Shown here: positions 10,005-19,700 of the stretch, one piece after another
How the letters are laid out: each line of letters starts with the position of its first letter
Numbering within the stretch: the stretch's first letter is position 1
Assembly (NCBI GenBank): GCA_031256975.1
Contig: JAIRPN010000013.1
Span: forward strand, 124,001 to 188,000
Direction: 5' to 3'
DNA: 64,000 nucleotides
Source of the DNA: Verrucomicrobiales bacterium
GTDB lineage: Bacteria > Verrucomicrobiota > Verrucomicrobiia > Methylacidiphilales > JAAUTS01
Translations under genes and position numbers: made by a program
Notes under the pieces: generated by a model
Told to the model about the DNA's origin: nothing
Database searches by the model: none
Seen by the model: the letters and a program-made list of their open reading frames with translations, nothing else

Positions 10005-10916
10005 ATGGACAAACCTACTCTCGTGATTTTGGCGGCTGGCATGGGCAGTCGTTACGGCGGCCTGAAGCAGATGGACCCGATGGGGCCGGGCGGGGAAACC
10101 GTGCTGGATTACTCGGTGTACGACGCACTGCGCGCCGGTTTTGGCTCGGTCACTTTTATCATCCGTCCCGATTTCGCCGACCTGTTCAAGCAGCAGGTGG
10201 TGAAAAAATTCGAGGACAGGATCGAGGTGCGTTTCGCTTACCAGGAATTGCACAAGCTGCCGGCCGGCTTCAGCGTCCCGGCGGGCCGCGAAAAACCCTG
10301 GGGTACCGGCCATGCGGTGTTGTGCGCCAGGGATGAAGTGAAAGGCAGTTTCGCGGTAATCAACGCGGATGATTTTTACGGTGCCAACAGCTATGAGCAA
10401 CTCGCCAAATTCCTGACCACCCCGCATGACGAATCGAAAAAGGCGCAGTTTTGCATGGTGGGATTCCGGCTCGACAAGACCTTGTCGGAGCACGGTTCGG
10501 TGGCGCGCGGCATTTGCGTGAAGGACGCCGGCGGCAATCTGGTCAGCGTCAATGAAATGACCAAGATCGTGAAGACCGCCGGCGGGGCGGAAAACCAGGA
10601 AACAGGCAACGAGGCCAAGTTGACCGGGCAGGAACCCGTGTCGATGAACATGTGGGGCTTCACCCAGAAATATTTCGCCAATCTGGAAACGGCATTTGTT
10701 GATTTTCTTAAGACACAGGGCAATGAACTCAAGTCGGAGTTCTTCATCCCCAAGCATGTGGACGGCATGGTGAAGGTCGGACTGGCGGATTGCAAGGTTC
10801 TGCCAACCGACAGCGCGTGGTTTGGCGTGACTTATCGCGAGGACCGTCCGGTGGTGATTGAGAACATCCGCCGGCTTATTCAGGCAGGCAAGTATCCCGA
10901 GAAGCTATGGAGTTGA
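10005..10916 (+). CDS. NTP-transferase family nucleotidyltransferase
   Basis: The 303-residue product belongs to the sugar-phosphate nucleotidyltransferase fold. It starts LVILAAGMGSRYGGLKQMDPMG, the glycine-rich nucleotide-binding signature (LAAGxGSRxGxxKQ). Later elements are the loop KPWGTGHAVLCARDEV (base-binding GTGHA) and FAVINADDFYG (metal-binding aspartates). Relatives are UDP-glucose and glucose-1-phosphate nucleotidyltransferases, but the sugar and nucleotide cannot be read from the sequence. The gene stands alone between a terminator and obgE. Confidence 0.75.
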   Translation: MDKPTLVILAAGMGSRYGGLKQMDPMGPGGETVLDYSVYDALRAGFGSVTFIIRPDFADLFKQQVVKKFEDRIEVRFAYQELHKLPAGFSVPAGREKPWGTGHAVLCARDEVKGSFAVINADDFYGANSYEQLAKFLTTPHDESKKAQFCMVGFRLDKTLSEHGSVARGICVKDAGGNLVSVNEMTKIVKTAGGAENQETGNEAKLTGQEPVSMNMWGFTQKYFANLETAFVDFLKTQGNELKSEFFIPKHVDGMVKVGLADCKVLPTDSAWFGVTYREDRPVVIENIRRLIQAGKYPEKLWS

Positions 10917-10925
10917 ACACGGGGA

Positions 10926-10976
10926 GACGCTAATGGCGGGGCAAGTTTTTCGCTGTTAGTGTCGGCTAATGGCGGA
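10926..10976. repeat. Degenerate pair/triplet of the dispersed motif upstream of obgE
   Basis: Two near copies in the same orientation, GCTAATGGCGG at 10932 and about 10964, flank a degenerate reverse copy (TTCGCTGTTAGTGT, about 10948-10961). The first and the reverse copy could form a weak stem, but no run of T follows, so I do not call a terminator. Confidence 0.5.
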
Positions 10977-11060
10977 AAAAACGACGATTTTTGGCGTGCA
11001 GAAGCGCCGAACGACGGACTTTTGCCTGTATTTCAAGCAAAAGGGGGCTATGTTGGCAGC

Positions 11061-12101
11061 ATGTTTATTGATCGTGTCAGAGTGTGGGCCAAGGCGGGCA
11101 AAGGCGGCGATGGTTGCAGCAGTTTTCGCCGCGAGAAGTACGTGCCCAAGGGAGGCCCGGACGGCGGCGACGGCGGCAAGGGCGGTGACGTGGTCATCGA
11201 GGTCGATCCGCAACTGAACAATTTGCAGCACCTAAAATACCAGCCGCACCAGTACGCAGGCAAGGGTTCCAACGGGCAGGGTTCGATGAAAACCGGCAAG
11301 AGCGCCAGGGAATTGCTGATCAAGGTGCCGCCGGGCACGCTGGTGTATTATCTGCCGACCACGGACGAGAATTTCGAGCGCTCGGTGGATTTGGAGCTGG
11401 GCGAGGTCGCCGCCGACATGATCGAACCGGGACAACGCTTTGTGCTGGCAGCCGGTGGCCGTGGTGGTCGTGGCAATATTCATTTCAAGAGCTCGGTCAA
11501 CCAGGCGCCGCGCCGCCGTGAACTGGGTTTTCCCGGTGAGATGAAACAGTATTACTTTGAATTGAAATCCATCGCCGATGTCGGCCTGGTTGGTTTCCCG
11601 AACGCGGGCAAGTCCAGCCTGCTGACCGCGATTTCCCACGCGCACCCGAAGATCGCGCCGTATCCGTTCACGACGCTAAATCCGATCATCGGCCAGGTGG
11701 AGGGCGCTAACTACAAGCGTTTCAACGTCGCCGACATTCCCGGTTTGATCGAAGGCGCGCACGAAGGCGTCGGCTTGGGCCATGATTTCCTGCGCCACAT
11801 CGAACGCTGCAAACTGCTGGTGTTCGTGCTCGACATGGCGGGCAGCGAAGGCCGTGATCCGGTGGAGGATTATCGCAAGTTGCGTACCGAGTTGAAGCTG
11901 TACGACGAAACGCTGGCCGAGCGCCCGTTCATCATCGTGGCCAACAAGATGGATTTACCGGAAGCGGCGGAGAATTTGAAGAACTTCAAGAAAAAATTCC
12001 GCCAGAAGATCGTTCCGGTCAGCGCCTTGCAAAAAGAGGAAATCGAAACACTCAAGACAGTTTTGGCAGAGCGGCTGGCGGAGCATCAGGCGGGGATCTG
12101 A
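11061..12101 (+). CDS. obgE: GTPase ObgE/CgtA, 50S ribosome assembly factor
   Basis: Obg is an essential ribosome-associated GTPase. The N-terminal Obg domain begins MFIDRVRVWAKAGKGGDGCSSFRREK, with the usual glycine-rich repeats (GGPDGGDGGKGGDV, AGGRGGRGN) to about residue 160. The GTPase domain has G1 GFPNAGKSS, switch region YPFTTLNP, G3 DIPGLIEGAH, G4 NKMD and a G5-like VSALQ. I start at 11061, where Obg proteins begin; the frame is open 34 codons further upstream but that stretch does not resemble the family. The length is 346 residues, lacking a long C-terminal extension. Confidence 0.93.
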   Translation: MFIDRVRVWAKAGKGGDGCSSFRREKYVPKGGPDGGDGGKGGDVVIEVDPQLNNLQHLKYQPHQYAGKGSNGQGSMKTGKSARELLIKVPPGTLVYYLPTTDENFERSVDLELGEVAADMIEPGQRFVLAAGGRGGRGNIHFKSSVNQAPRRRELGFPGEMKQYYFELKSIADVGLVGFPNAGKSSLLTAISHAHPKIAPYPFTTLNPIIGQVEGANYKRFNVADIPGLIEGAHEGVGLGHDFLRHIERCKLLVFVLDMAGSEGRDPVEDYRKLRTELKLYDETLAERPFIIVANKMDLPEAAENLKNFKKKFRQKIVPVSALQKEEIETLKTVLAERLAEHQAGI

Positions 12102-12151
12102 ATAAAATCCAAGACTGACCGGACTGGCGCGTTGTAAGGATTGATGAAGTT

Positions 12152-13129
12152 GTGAACTTTAAGCAATTTTTGATATTCATCGGGATTTCGCTGCTGCTGC
12201 ATTTATTTTTGCTCGGCCTCGCCTTCTCGTCATTTTTCGCGCCGTTGTTTTCCGGCTTGAATACCCCGGATCTCGACGGTGCCAAGCAGATGACGCTAAC
12301 GATGATGCCGTCGCCAAAACCCAAGGGCGAAACGCAGATCATCGACACCGACCAGTCGATTCCGACCAATACGCCGGCTGACAACACGCCGTTCGAGGGA
12401 GACCGCAATACGCTGGCTTCCAGCGCTGCCCCCGGCCAGGGCAATCCGAACCTGCCGAGCAACAAGGGCAAGAACATCCCCGGGCAGGATTTGTACAACC
12501 AGCGCTATTCGCCGAATTCCACGCCGCAGCCGCCTGCTCCGCCGGTGAAGCAGCAACAGGAGCAAAAACCGCCCGACCAGCAAAAGCCGGAAAAACCCGC
12601 GGATAAACCCGAGCAGACCAAGATGGGCCAGCGCGACGTGACCATCCGCCAGAGCGGGCAATTGGCCGCCGGTGAACAAAACACCTCGCGCCCGCCGAGT
12701 CAGAATCCGGCAATGGCGCAGCAGCCTTCCGAACCCAGGCCTGCCGCATCGTTCAGTTCGTCGCGCATCGCCAGTTCCATGGAGGGCGGGGCTCCCGACA
12801 ACGGTGCGCCGTCGATCGCGGTGAAAGAAACCGAGGAAGGCCGTTACAAGGTCAAGATGTACCGCGCCATCGGCACGCGCTGGTACCAGTATGTGCACAT
12901 GGACACCGGCCTGCTGAACATCGGCACGGTGAAGATCAAATTCTATGTCCGTTCCGACGGCACCATCACCGACTTGCAGATCGCCACCGGCCAGGACAAC
13001 AGCGCGCTGGTGGCGATTTCCCGCCGGTCCATCCTGGAGGTTAGCGGCCAGTTGGAACCCTTTTCCCCAGGCATGAAGGAAAAAATGGGCGACGGCTTTT
13101 GGGACGACGTGAATTTCAGCATTTACTAG
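12152..13129 (+). CDS. TonB/TolA-like energy transducer
   Basis: The 325-residue protein has one N-terminal membrane segment (FLIFIGISLLLHLFLLGLAF, about residues 5-24), then a long Pro/Gln/Lys-rich periplasmic spacer (about 40-210, with repeated PPAPPVKQQQEQKPPDQQKPEKP character) and a compact C-terminal domain (about 235-325) containing VKIKFYVRSDGTITDLQIATG, as in TonB/TolA C-domains. The next two genes encode ExbB and ExbD proteins, so it probably couples proton-motive force to the outer membrane. Whether it is a TonB (transport) or TolA (envelope integrity) protein cannot be decided; no receptor or pal gene is nearby. The start is GTG at 12152. Confidence 0.72.
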   Translation: MNFKQFLIFIGISLLLHLFLLGLAFSSFFAPLFSGLNTPDLDGAKQMTLTMMPSPKPKGETQIIDTDQSIPTNTPADNTPFEGDRNTLASSAAPGQGNPNLPSNKGKNIPGQDLYNQRYSPNSTPQPPAPPVKQQQEQKPPDQQKPEKPADKPEQTKMGQRDVTIRQSGQLAAGEQNTSRPPSQNPAMAQQPSEPRPAASFSSSRIASSMEGGAPDNGAPSIAVKETEEGRYKVKMYRAIGTRWYQYVHMDTGLLNIGTVKIKFYVRSDGTITDLQIATGQDNSALVAISRRSILEVSGQLEPFSPGMKEKMGDGFWDDVNFSIY

Positions 13130-13131
13130 CC

Positions 13132-13159
13132 GCTAATGACGAATTGGCGCTAACGACGA
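13132..13159 (+). repeat. Two tandem direct copies of the dispersed motif
   Basis: Exact copies GCTAATGACGA (13132-13142) and GCTAACGACGA (13149-13159) lie head to tail, 17 bases apart, between the tonB-like gene and exbB. Because they are direct repeats they cannot pair with each other to form a hairpin. Confidence 0.85.
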
Positions 13160-13240
13160 GAATGAGAATCTTGCTGGCAAAAGCGGCGGTTTAACCTATT
13201 TTAGGCGGATATCTTGCAGGGGTTTTGAATTGATTTATAT

Positions 13241-13897
13241 ATGATCGAAAATTTTGTAAAGTTCTTCAAGGACGGCGGCTGGGCGATGATCCCGCTGTCG
13301 ATCACCTCGCTGGTGGCGCTGGCTTTCATTCTCGAACGCGGCGTGGCGTTGCGCCGCAGCAAGGTCATCCCGAGATATTTGTATGAGACGTTGTTGAATT
13401 ACCGCATCGGCCAACCGCTGGAACACATCGCCTCAATGGTGGCCGCGGGTGACAGCACGATGGCGCGGTTGGTGCGAATTTGTCTGGAACATACGCCCTG
13501 GTCGAAATCGGAAAATGCCGAAGCGGTACAGGTCCGTGCCCGTGCTGAGATTGTGCAACTGGAGCGTGGCCTCGTGCTGTTGGAGATTATTGTCGGTATC
13601 GCGCCGTTGCTCGGTTTGATGGGCACGGTTAGCGGCATGATCGCGATTTTCACCGACGTCGGCCATACCGGTTTGGGCCAGCAAAGCAGCAGCATGCTGA
13701 TGGCAAAGGGCATTTCCGAGGCGCTGGTGGCGACGGTGTCCGGCCTGGCGATCGCCATTCCGGCGTTGATCATGCACGGTTATTACAGCAAGAAAGTGGA
13801 AACTCTGGCGGTGGAAATGGAAAGCCTGTGCATGGATTTCCTGACCAAATTGTACCTGCAGCCCGAGTCCGCGGACGCGACGGGAAAGGAAAAATAG
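13241..13897 (+). CDS. exbB: ExbB/TolQ/MotA-family proton channel protein
   Basis: The 218-residue membrane protein has three hydrophobic segments (about residues 14-34, 108-130, 165-190). The MotA/TolQ/ExbB signature is in LEIIVGIAPLLGLMGTVSGMIAIF and LVATVSGLAIAIPALI. With ExbD it forms the proton-driven motor that energises the TonB/TolA-like protein encoded upstream. The gap to that gene is 111 bases and to exbD 24 bases. Confidence 0.87.
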   Translation: MIENFVKFFKDGGWAMIPLSITSLVALAFILERGVALRRSKVIPRYLYETLLNYRIGQPLEHIASMVAAGDSTMARLVRICLEHTPWSKSENAEAVQVRARAEIVQLERGLVLLEIIVGIAPLLGLMGTVSGMIAIFTDVGHTGLGQQSSSMLMAKGISEALVATVSGLAIAIPALIMHGYYSKKVETLAVEMESLCMDFLTKLYLQPESADATGKEK

Positions 13898-13921
13898 GCC
13901 GCCGCCGCCGATCCCGAAACC

Positions 13922-14353
13922 ATGCAATTTTACACCAAGCGCAGAAGAATGCCGGTCATCAACGTGGTTTCGTTGATCGACGTGTTTTGCTTGCTGTTGA
14001 TTTTCTTCATTGTCACCACCACCTTCAAGAAGGAGGAGCCGAAAATCCAGATCAAGGTTCCCGAATCCGCCACCGCGCAAAAGGACCCGCAGACGCAGGA
14101 ACCGCTGATCATCTACGCCACCAAGGCGCAGGAAATTTACCTCGGCGACCAGAAAATCCCGATCGGCGGCCTGTCCGACGCCTTGAAGAGCAGGAAGTCG
14201 CAGGCGAAATACGGTTTCTCATTGAAAGCCGACACCGATGTGCCGCTTGGGTTCTTTGTTAAGGTGATGGATGCCGCCAAGGAGGCCGGCATTAGCGACC
14301 TTTCGATGTTCACCGAGGAGCCGAAAAACATGTCGGCTCCGGCGGCACCGTGA
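13922..14353 (+). CDS. exbD: ExbD/TolR-family biopolymer transport protein
   Basis: The 143-residue protein has one membrane segment (VVSLIDVFCLLLIFFIVTTT in part, about residues 15-34) with the conserved proton-carrying aspartate (D20) in SLIDVF, followed by a periplasmic ExbD/TolR domain (YLGDQKIPIGGLSDALKSR). It is the last gene of the tonB-like/exbB/exbD set and converges on pbpC with only six bases between the stops. Confidence 0.88.
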   Translation: MQFYTKRRRMPVINVVSLIDVFCLLLIFFIVTTTFKKEEPKIQIKVPESATAQKDPQTQEPLIIYATKAQEIYLGDQKIPIGGLSDALKSRKSQAKYGFSLKADTDVPLGFFVKVMDAAKEAGISDLSMFTEEPKNMSAPAAP

Positions 14354-14359
14354 TTTCTT

Positions 14360-16726
14360 TTATTGCGCGGCCTCGACGGTGAGCTGCCGCACAGCGGTGC
14401 GACCCTTGTCATCGGCGACGGCGATTTGGTGAACGCCAACCCGCGCTTTCCATGTCAGGGTTTCCTCCGGTTTGCAGCGTCCGACAAACACCGAATCCAC
14501 AAACCAGTACAGGCTTTCCGTCCCGGCTGTCGCCGAGGCTTGCAGGATGATTTTTTGCTCGTCGCCGTTTGCTGTTAGCGGCAGGGCATAGGTGAGGCTT
14601 TCCCGCGGCGACTTGATCACCGGACCGTTATTGGTTGACGCCAATGGCGAAACGGCACGCTCTCCCTCGAAGGATGGCGGTTGGCGGCGCGGCAGTCCGG
14701 CTTTCTTGAACAGAGCCTGCAGGTCGCTGGGCCAGATTTCATACACTTCCTGCCGTGCGTTGGGGACACTGTCCTTGTTCCTGACCCGCAAACCGGTGGC
14801 CGGATTGATCCAGACCGCCTGGTGTACCGTGCAGGGTTGGATTGGCGAAACACCGGGGATGAACCAGCCCTTGACCGTTTGCGGGCAATGGCGGTTGGCC
14901 GGTTCGCCGTTCAACGCGCACAGATCGATGCGGGTGAGATTCAGGCCGCTTGGGTTTTCCCAGGACGCTAATGACGAAGCAGACGGCTCACGGGCGCGCA
15001 GGGTGTCGATGATATTGAACAGCAACGGCGCGGCGCTGCTGCGGCCGACAAAATTGCCGCTGCTTTCCCCGGCAAAATTGCCGACCCAGATGACCAGTAC
15101 ATAATGATCGAACACCGCCACCGACCAGGCGTCGCGATAGGACCAGGAGGTGCCGGTTTTCCAAGCCACGCCGCCATTAGCGTCGCGCAACCCGCTGCTG
15201 CGGATCGAACCGGGGCGAGGGGTTTGTTTCAGGATGTCGAGGGCCAAGAAACAGGATTCTGGGCTGATCAATTGCTTGCCGGTTTCGTGGTTAGCGGCTG
15301 GATTCAGGCCGGTGGTCAGAGTCCGGAATTTGCCGCGATTGGCGAGCATGGCGTAGAGTTGTGCCAATTCCACCGGGCTGATTTCCGCGCTGCCCAGAGC
15401 GAGCGTAAGACCGTAGTGGGATTCCGGTTTGAGGTATTTGATCCCGGCTTCTTGCAGTAACTGGTACAAGGTTTTCTTTTTCAATTTGAACAACAAGTAC
15501 ACGGCGGGTACGTTGCGACTTTGCCGCAGGGCGTCGGCGGCCTGGATCGGGCCGACGAAGCCTTTGTCATAATTCTCGGGGTTGTAGTCGGCAAAGCTGC
15601 TCGGTTCGTCCTTCAACAGCGAATGGGGCTGAATCAATCCCTCGTCCATCGCCAAGGCATACAGCAAAGGTTTGAGCGTCGAACCGGGAGAACGTCGCAT
15701 GGTGGTGCCGTTGACCTGGCCGTGAATTTCCCGGTTGAAATAATCCGCCGAACCAACCTCGGCGACCACGCCCATGGTGTTGATGTCGACTAACAACGCA
15801 GATGCGTTCTTGATGCCGTTGGCCTGTTGCTTGGCGACGTATTGGGTGATGGTGCGCTCGACCAGTTGTTGCGACGCTAATGACAAAGTAGTAACCAGAT
15901 ACGGCTGGCGGTTAGCGCGTTCCATTTGGTCGGTGAAATGCGGGGCGAAGAAAGGCAGGTCGTGCGGGGTACGCACTTGCAGTGCCATGTCGAGAGTTGG
16001 TTCGTAGTTAGCGTCCTGCGGGTGGACGGCAAGCCATTGCGTGAACAGGATTTTCCGCGCTTTCAGTAACTCGGCGTTGGAGCCGCGATTTTCATGCGCG
16101 TAACGCGGGGCACGGCGGGCCGGGCTTTGCGGGATGACGCTCAGCGTTAGCGCCTCGGCGAGGGTCAGATCCCTAGCGGGTTTGCCATAATAAATCAGCG
16201 CGGCGGTGCCAATGCCCTCGATGTTGCGGCCGTAGGAAGCCTGGTTGAGGTAGGCTTCGAGAATTTCCTGTTTCGAATGAAACAGCTCGATCTGGCAGGC
16301 ACGCAGGATTTGGGTGAGCTTGCCGCCAATGGTACGGGTATTGAGACGATAACGGATGCGCGCCAGTTGCATCGAAATAGTGGAAGCGCCGACGCGACGG
16401 TGGAAGCCGACCAGTTCATTCAGCGTGGCCTTGCCCAGGGCGATTGGATTGAAGCCGGGATGCAGGTTGAAGTAACGGTCTTCATGCAATAATGTGGCCT
16501 CGACCGCCAATGGCGAGATTTCGTTGTAAGGCGTGTAGATGCGGTAACGCTGGTCCCTGGCGGTGGTGACGCGCAGCAGTTTGCCGTCGCGGTCGTAGTA
16601 GCAATGCGAAAAACTAACGCCCTGCCACAGGTCGGGCTTTGGCGTGAACAGCCAAAGCCCGGCGAACAACAGCGCCGCGCTGCCGCAAGTCCAAGCGATG
16701 CGGCGCAACCATTTATTTTGCGGCAT
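14360..16726 (-). CDS. pbpC: Penicillin-binding protein 1C (bifunctional glycosyltransferase/transpeptidase)
   Basis: Class A PBP of 788 residues. A signal anchor (residues about 9-25) leads to the GT51 domain with LLHEDRYFNLHPG and VGASTISMQLAR. The transpeptidase domain has STLK (SxxK), SRN (SxN) and KTG in AWKTGTSWSYRDAW. A C-terminal BiPBP_C domain (about 700-788) is specific to PBP1C. I start at ATG 16726 (MPQNKWLRR); upstream frame is only alternative reading of the alpha-2-macroglobulin gene, whose last 14 bases it overlaps. The pairing of pbpC with that gene is a widespread bacterial arrangement, thought to combine wall repair with trapping of invading proteases. Confidence 0.93.
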   Translation of the reverse strand: MPQNKWLRRIAWTCGSAALLFAGLWLFTPKPDLWQGVSFSHCYYDRDGKLLRVTTARDQRYRIYTPYNEISPLAVEATLLHEDRYFNLHPGFNPIALGKATLNELVGFHRRVGASTISMQLARIRYRLNTRTIGGKLTQILRACQIELFHSKQEILEAYLNQASYGRNIEGIGTAALIYYGKPARDLTLAEALTLSVIPQSPARRAPRYAHENRGSNAELLKARKILFTQWLAVHPQDANYEPTLDMALQVRTPHDLPFFAPHFTDQMERANRQPYLVTTLSLASQQLVERTITQYVAKQQANGIKNASALLVDINTMGVVAEVGSADYFNREIHGQVNGTTMRRSPGSTLKPLLYALAMDEGLIQPHSLLKDEPSSFADYNPENYDKGFVGPIQAADALRQSRNVPAVYLLFKLKKKTLYQLLQEAGIKYLKPESHYGLTLALGSAEISPVELAQLYAMLANRGKFRTLTTGLNPAANHETGKQLISPESCFLALDILKQTPRPGSIRSSGLRDANGGVAWKTGTSWSYRDAWSVAVFDHYVLVIWVGNFAGESSGNFVGRSSAAPLLFNIIDTLRAREPSASSLASWENPSGLNLTRIDLCALNGEPANRHCPQTVKGWFIPGVSPIQPCTVHQAVWINPATGLRVRNKDSVPNARQEVYEIWPSDLQALFKKAGLPRRQPPSFEGERAVSPLASTNNGPVIKSPRESLTYALPLTANGDEQKIILQASATAGTESLYWFVDSVFVGRCKPEETLTWKARVGVHQIAVADDKGRTAVRQLTVEAAQ

Positions 16727-19700
16727 CTTCAACGGTGATCGAACCTGCTTTGCCGCGTGCCTGAATGTCACGACGGTACAAGGACTCGGCCTGCACCGGC
16801 GGAACCTGGTAGCTGCCGCGATTGGTGGCGCGGATTTGGTAGATGAATTCGCGGGCCTCGGGGCTGACATGGCAATGAATCACTACGCGGTCCTCGCGGA
16901 TGTCGACGTATTCAGGATAGAGATTGCCGTTGCCGTTGTCATTTTCATTGTTAGCGTTGTCGCGAATCGAGTCAGCGACGACTTCAAAGCCGCCCGGCAA
17001 CAGGTCGAGAATGGCGACGTTGGTGACATCAATGTTGGAAGTGCTGCGGATTTTGACGTGCACGGTCAATTCGCCGCCCAGTTCCACGCCGGACACGACC
17101 TTGTTGTTGCGGTCGTGGTATTCGCGCTGAACTTCGATACCCTGCCTGAGCGGTTTATCGGATGGTTGTTTGTCGAAGCCGGCTTCGATGACCTGGTAGA
17201 AAGTCCGCGCGGTGTTGGAGTTGATGGTTAGCGCCTTGGCATCGGGACTGAAGCTGCCGCTCGGGCATAATCCGGCGCTGAGGGTTAGCGGCTGGCTTTG
17301 GCCATTGGCCCGTTTTTCCGCCACGCTAATGGTGAAGGCATTGTTGCCGCCGACGGCATCGGCGTAACTCTTCAGACCGAGGATTGCGTAAGCGGCGGAA
17401 TGGGTGACGAATTCACCGCGGGCGACCGGGGCGGCGATGCTTTGCAAGTCCTCAGCGCTGACCGAGCCGAGACGGTCGGGGAAGTGCTTGGCGACCAGAT
17501 ACAGGTATTGCGCGTTGCGGCCGAGATCGGAATAGAAGTCATCCCACATCCTGAGCTTCGGCGCTTTTTGCAACTTGAAGCCGCTAATGGTGAGATTCGC
17601 GTCCTTGCTGTTGTGCAACATGGCGTAGGTGGCGGCGCAATACAATCCGGTGAGATCGTTCCGCCAGAGTTGTTTTTTGTCGTTGGCGTTGAGCCAGGCG
17701 ACCAGGCGGTCGAGGTAATTGGTGGTGACCTTTTGGTTGCGGGTCAGGATATAGATGGCGTAGGCCTGTTGCCGTGCGTCGGTGGAATTTTGCGGGGTGT
17801 CCTGCACGATGTCTTCCAGATGTGCTAGTCCGCGACGGAACAGGTCGGACGGAATGTCGTAACCGTGTTCCTTCGCCTCGGTGAGGAAATGCATGGCGTA
17901 GATTGACGGGAAGTCGAAATGCAAATCACTGACCGGTCGCCAGAGACCGAAGGCGCCCTGGTCGTTTTGGCGGGTGCGCAGGATGTTGACCACCTTGGCG
18001 AGTGCTTTCTCGCGCTCCGTCGTGGTTAGCGTCACGCCGGTGTCCTTGTCGAGCAGCAGGGTGGAGAAGGCGCTGCTGCTGAGCTGTTCGGTGCAGTAGT
18101 ACGGGTAGTATTGGAAATAGGCGCTGACGCCGCGCAACAGTCCGAGCGGCAGCAGCGAGGCGTTGACGCGCGTGTCACGGAATTGCGGATACAGGTCGCG
18201 TTCGACCTGGATGTCCTTGCTGCCGCCGGTGAACATACCGCCGCGGATACGGGTCTGGAAGGCGGAGGACGGGCGCACGCTCAGGGTGGAGACATAGCGG
18301 GCCGACTCGCCATTAGCGTCCGCGCTGAAGACCAGCTCGGCGTTGCCGAGAGTATCGGTGGCTTTCAATTTGTAACGCAGAGAGGCGTCCTTGCCCTCGG
18401 CGATGACAGTCGGGTTGGCAGCCTTGTCAACCAGTTGCAAGCCGCCGCTAACGGCGAGGTTGACGTTCACTTTGGCGTCAGGGCCGGATTTTTCGATGTT
18501 GTTGGCAACGCTAACGGTGACTTCAAATTCGTCACCGGGTGCGACAAAGGTCGGTACGTTCGGCTGGATGATTAGCGGTCCCTGAATGAAGGATTTTTGT
18601 TCGGCGCTGTTGGCGGAATCCTCGCTAACGGCGACAGCCATTACGCGCAGGGTGCCGTTGAAATAATCCGGCACGTCGTAGGTCACGCTTTGGTCCTTGT
18701 TATTGGCGTCCAAAATTCCCGACCAGTAAACGACGGGTTTTTCCGCCTTGCGTTTGAACGGGTTCAAACCGACGGTCAGTTCGTCCTCGCCGCCGTCGCC
18801 ACCCGCGGCGGCGATTTTCCTGAGGATCGAATATTCGGGCAGAATCTGGTCGAGAATCTGGCTGGTGCCGACCTGCAAGGCGCGTTTTTCGAGGAAATGG
18901 CCGAGCGGGTCGGGCAGGCTGTAGTGTGCGACTTGCAGGATGCCTTCATCGACGGCGTAAATGAGTATTTTTGCCGGGCGGTCAGTCTGGTAATGAATGA
19001 CGAAGGGTTTGCCGGGCCGGGCTTTTTCCGGCGTGGTCAGTGTGATCTTGGTGGTGCGCTTGTCGCGATTAATGTTGAACGCGGCGACGGCGGAACTGAG
19101 CGGACTGGTGAAGATTTCGGTGGAATCCAGCGAACGCAGGAAGGTGACGGTGACGTAGGCGTTGCCCTCGATGCCGTCGGGCAGGGTGATGCTTTGCGTG
19201 CTGCTGCTGGTGTTGGTCTTGAACCATTTGTGGACGTAAACCTTGTCCTGCTCGATGGTGATTAGCCCCGAGCCGGTGTAGGGCGCGGTGATGGCGAGTT
19301 GGATGGATTCGCCGGATTTGTATTCGTTCTTCGATAATTTGAGCTTCAACTCGGCGTTCTTTTCCAATGAACGACTAAGGTTGGCGTTACCGACCACGTT
19401 GAAGCGAACGACGCTGAGTGTGTCACCGTTAGCGTCGAAGATACGCACAACATAATTGCCCGGGTCTTTGGTGGGCAAGGTGTAATCGTAGCCCTTGGCG
19501 CTAATGGCGAGATCCTGTTCGCTGACCGGGTATTCTTTTAGCACCGACTGGTAGGAGTAGTTGCCGTCCGCGTTCTTGGTGAGCGCGGAGATATAGCGTT
19601 CCTCGGCGAGTTTCAGTTTCAGATTTTCCACCGTGCGCGGTTGCAGGTCGGCGCTGACGGCGAGGAAGGAGACACGGTGCTCGCTGTTGAGGCGCAGGTA

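Noticed and set aside
13132-13159. Direct motif pair as a CRISPR-like or attachment site
   Set aside because: Only two copies, no spacer pattern, no cas or integrase genes; it belongs to the dispersed motif family.
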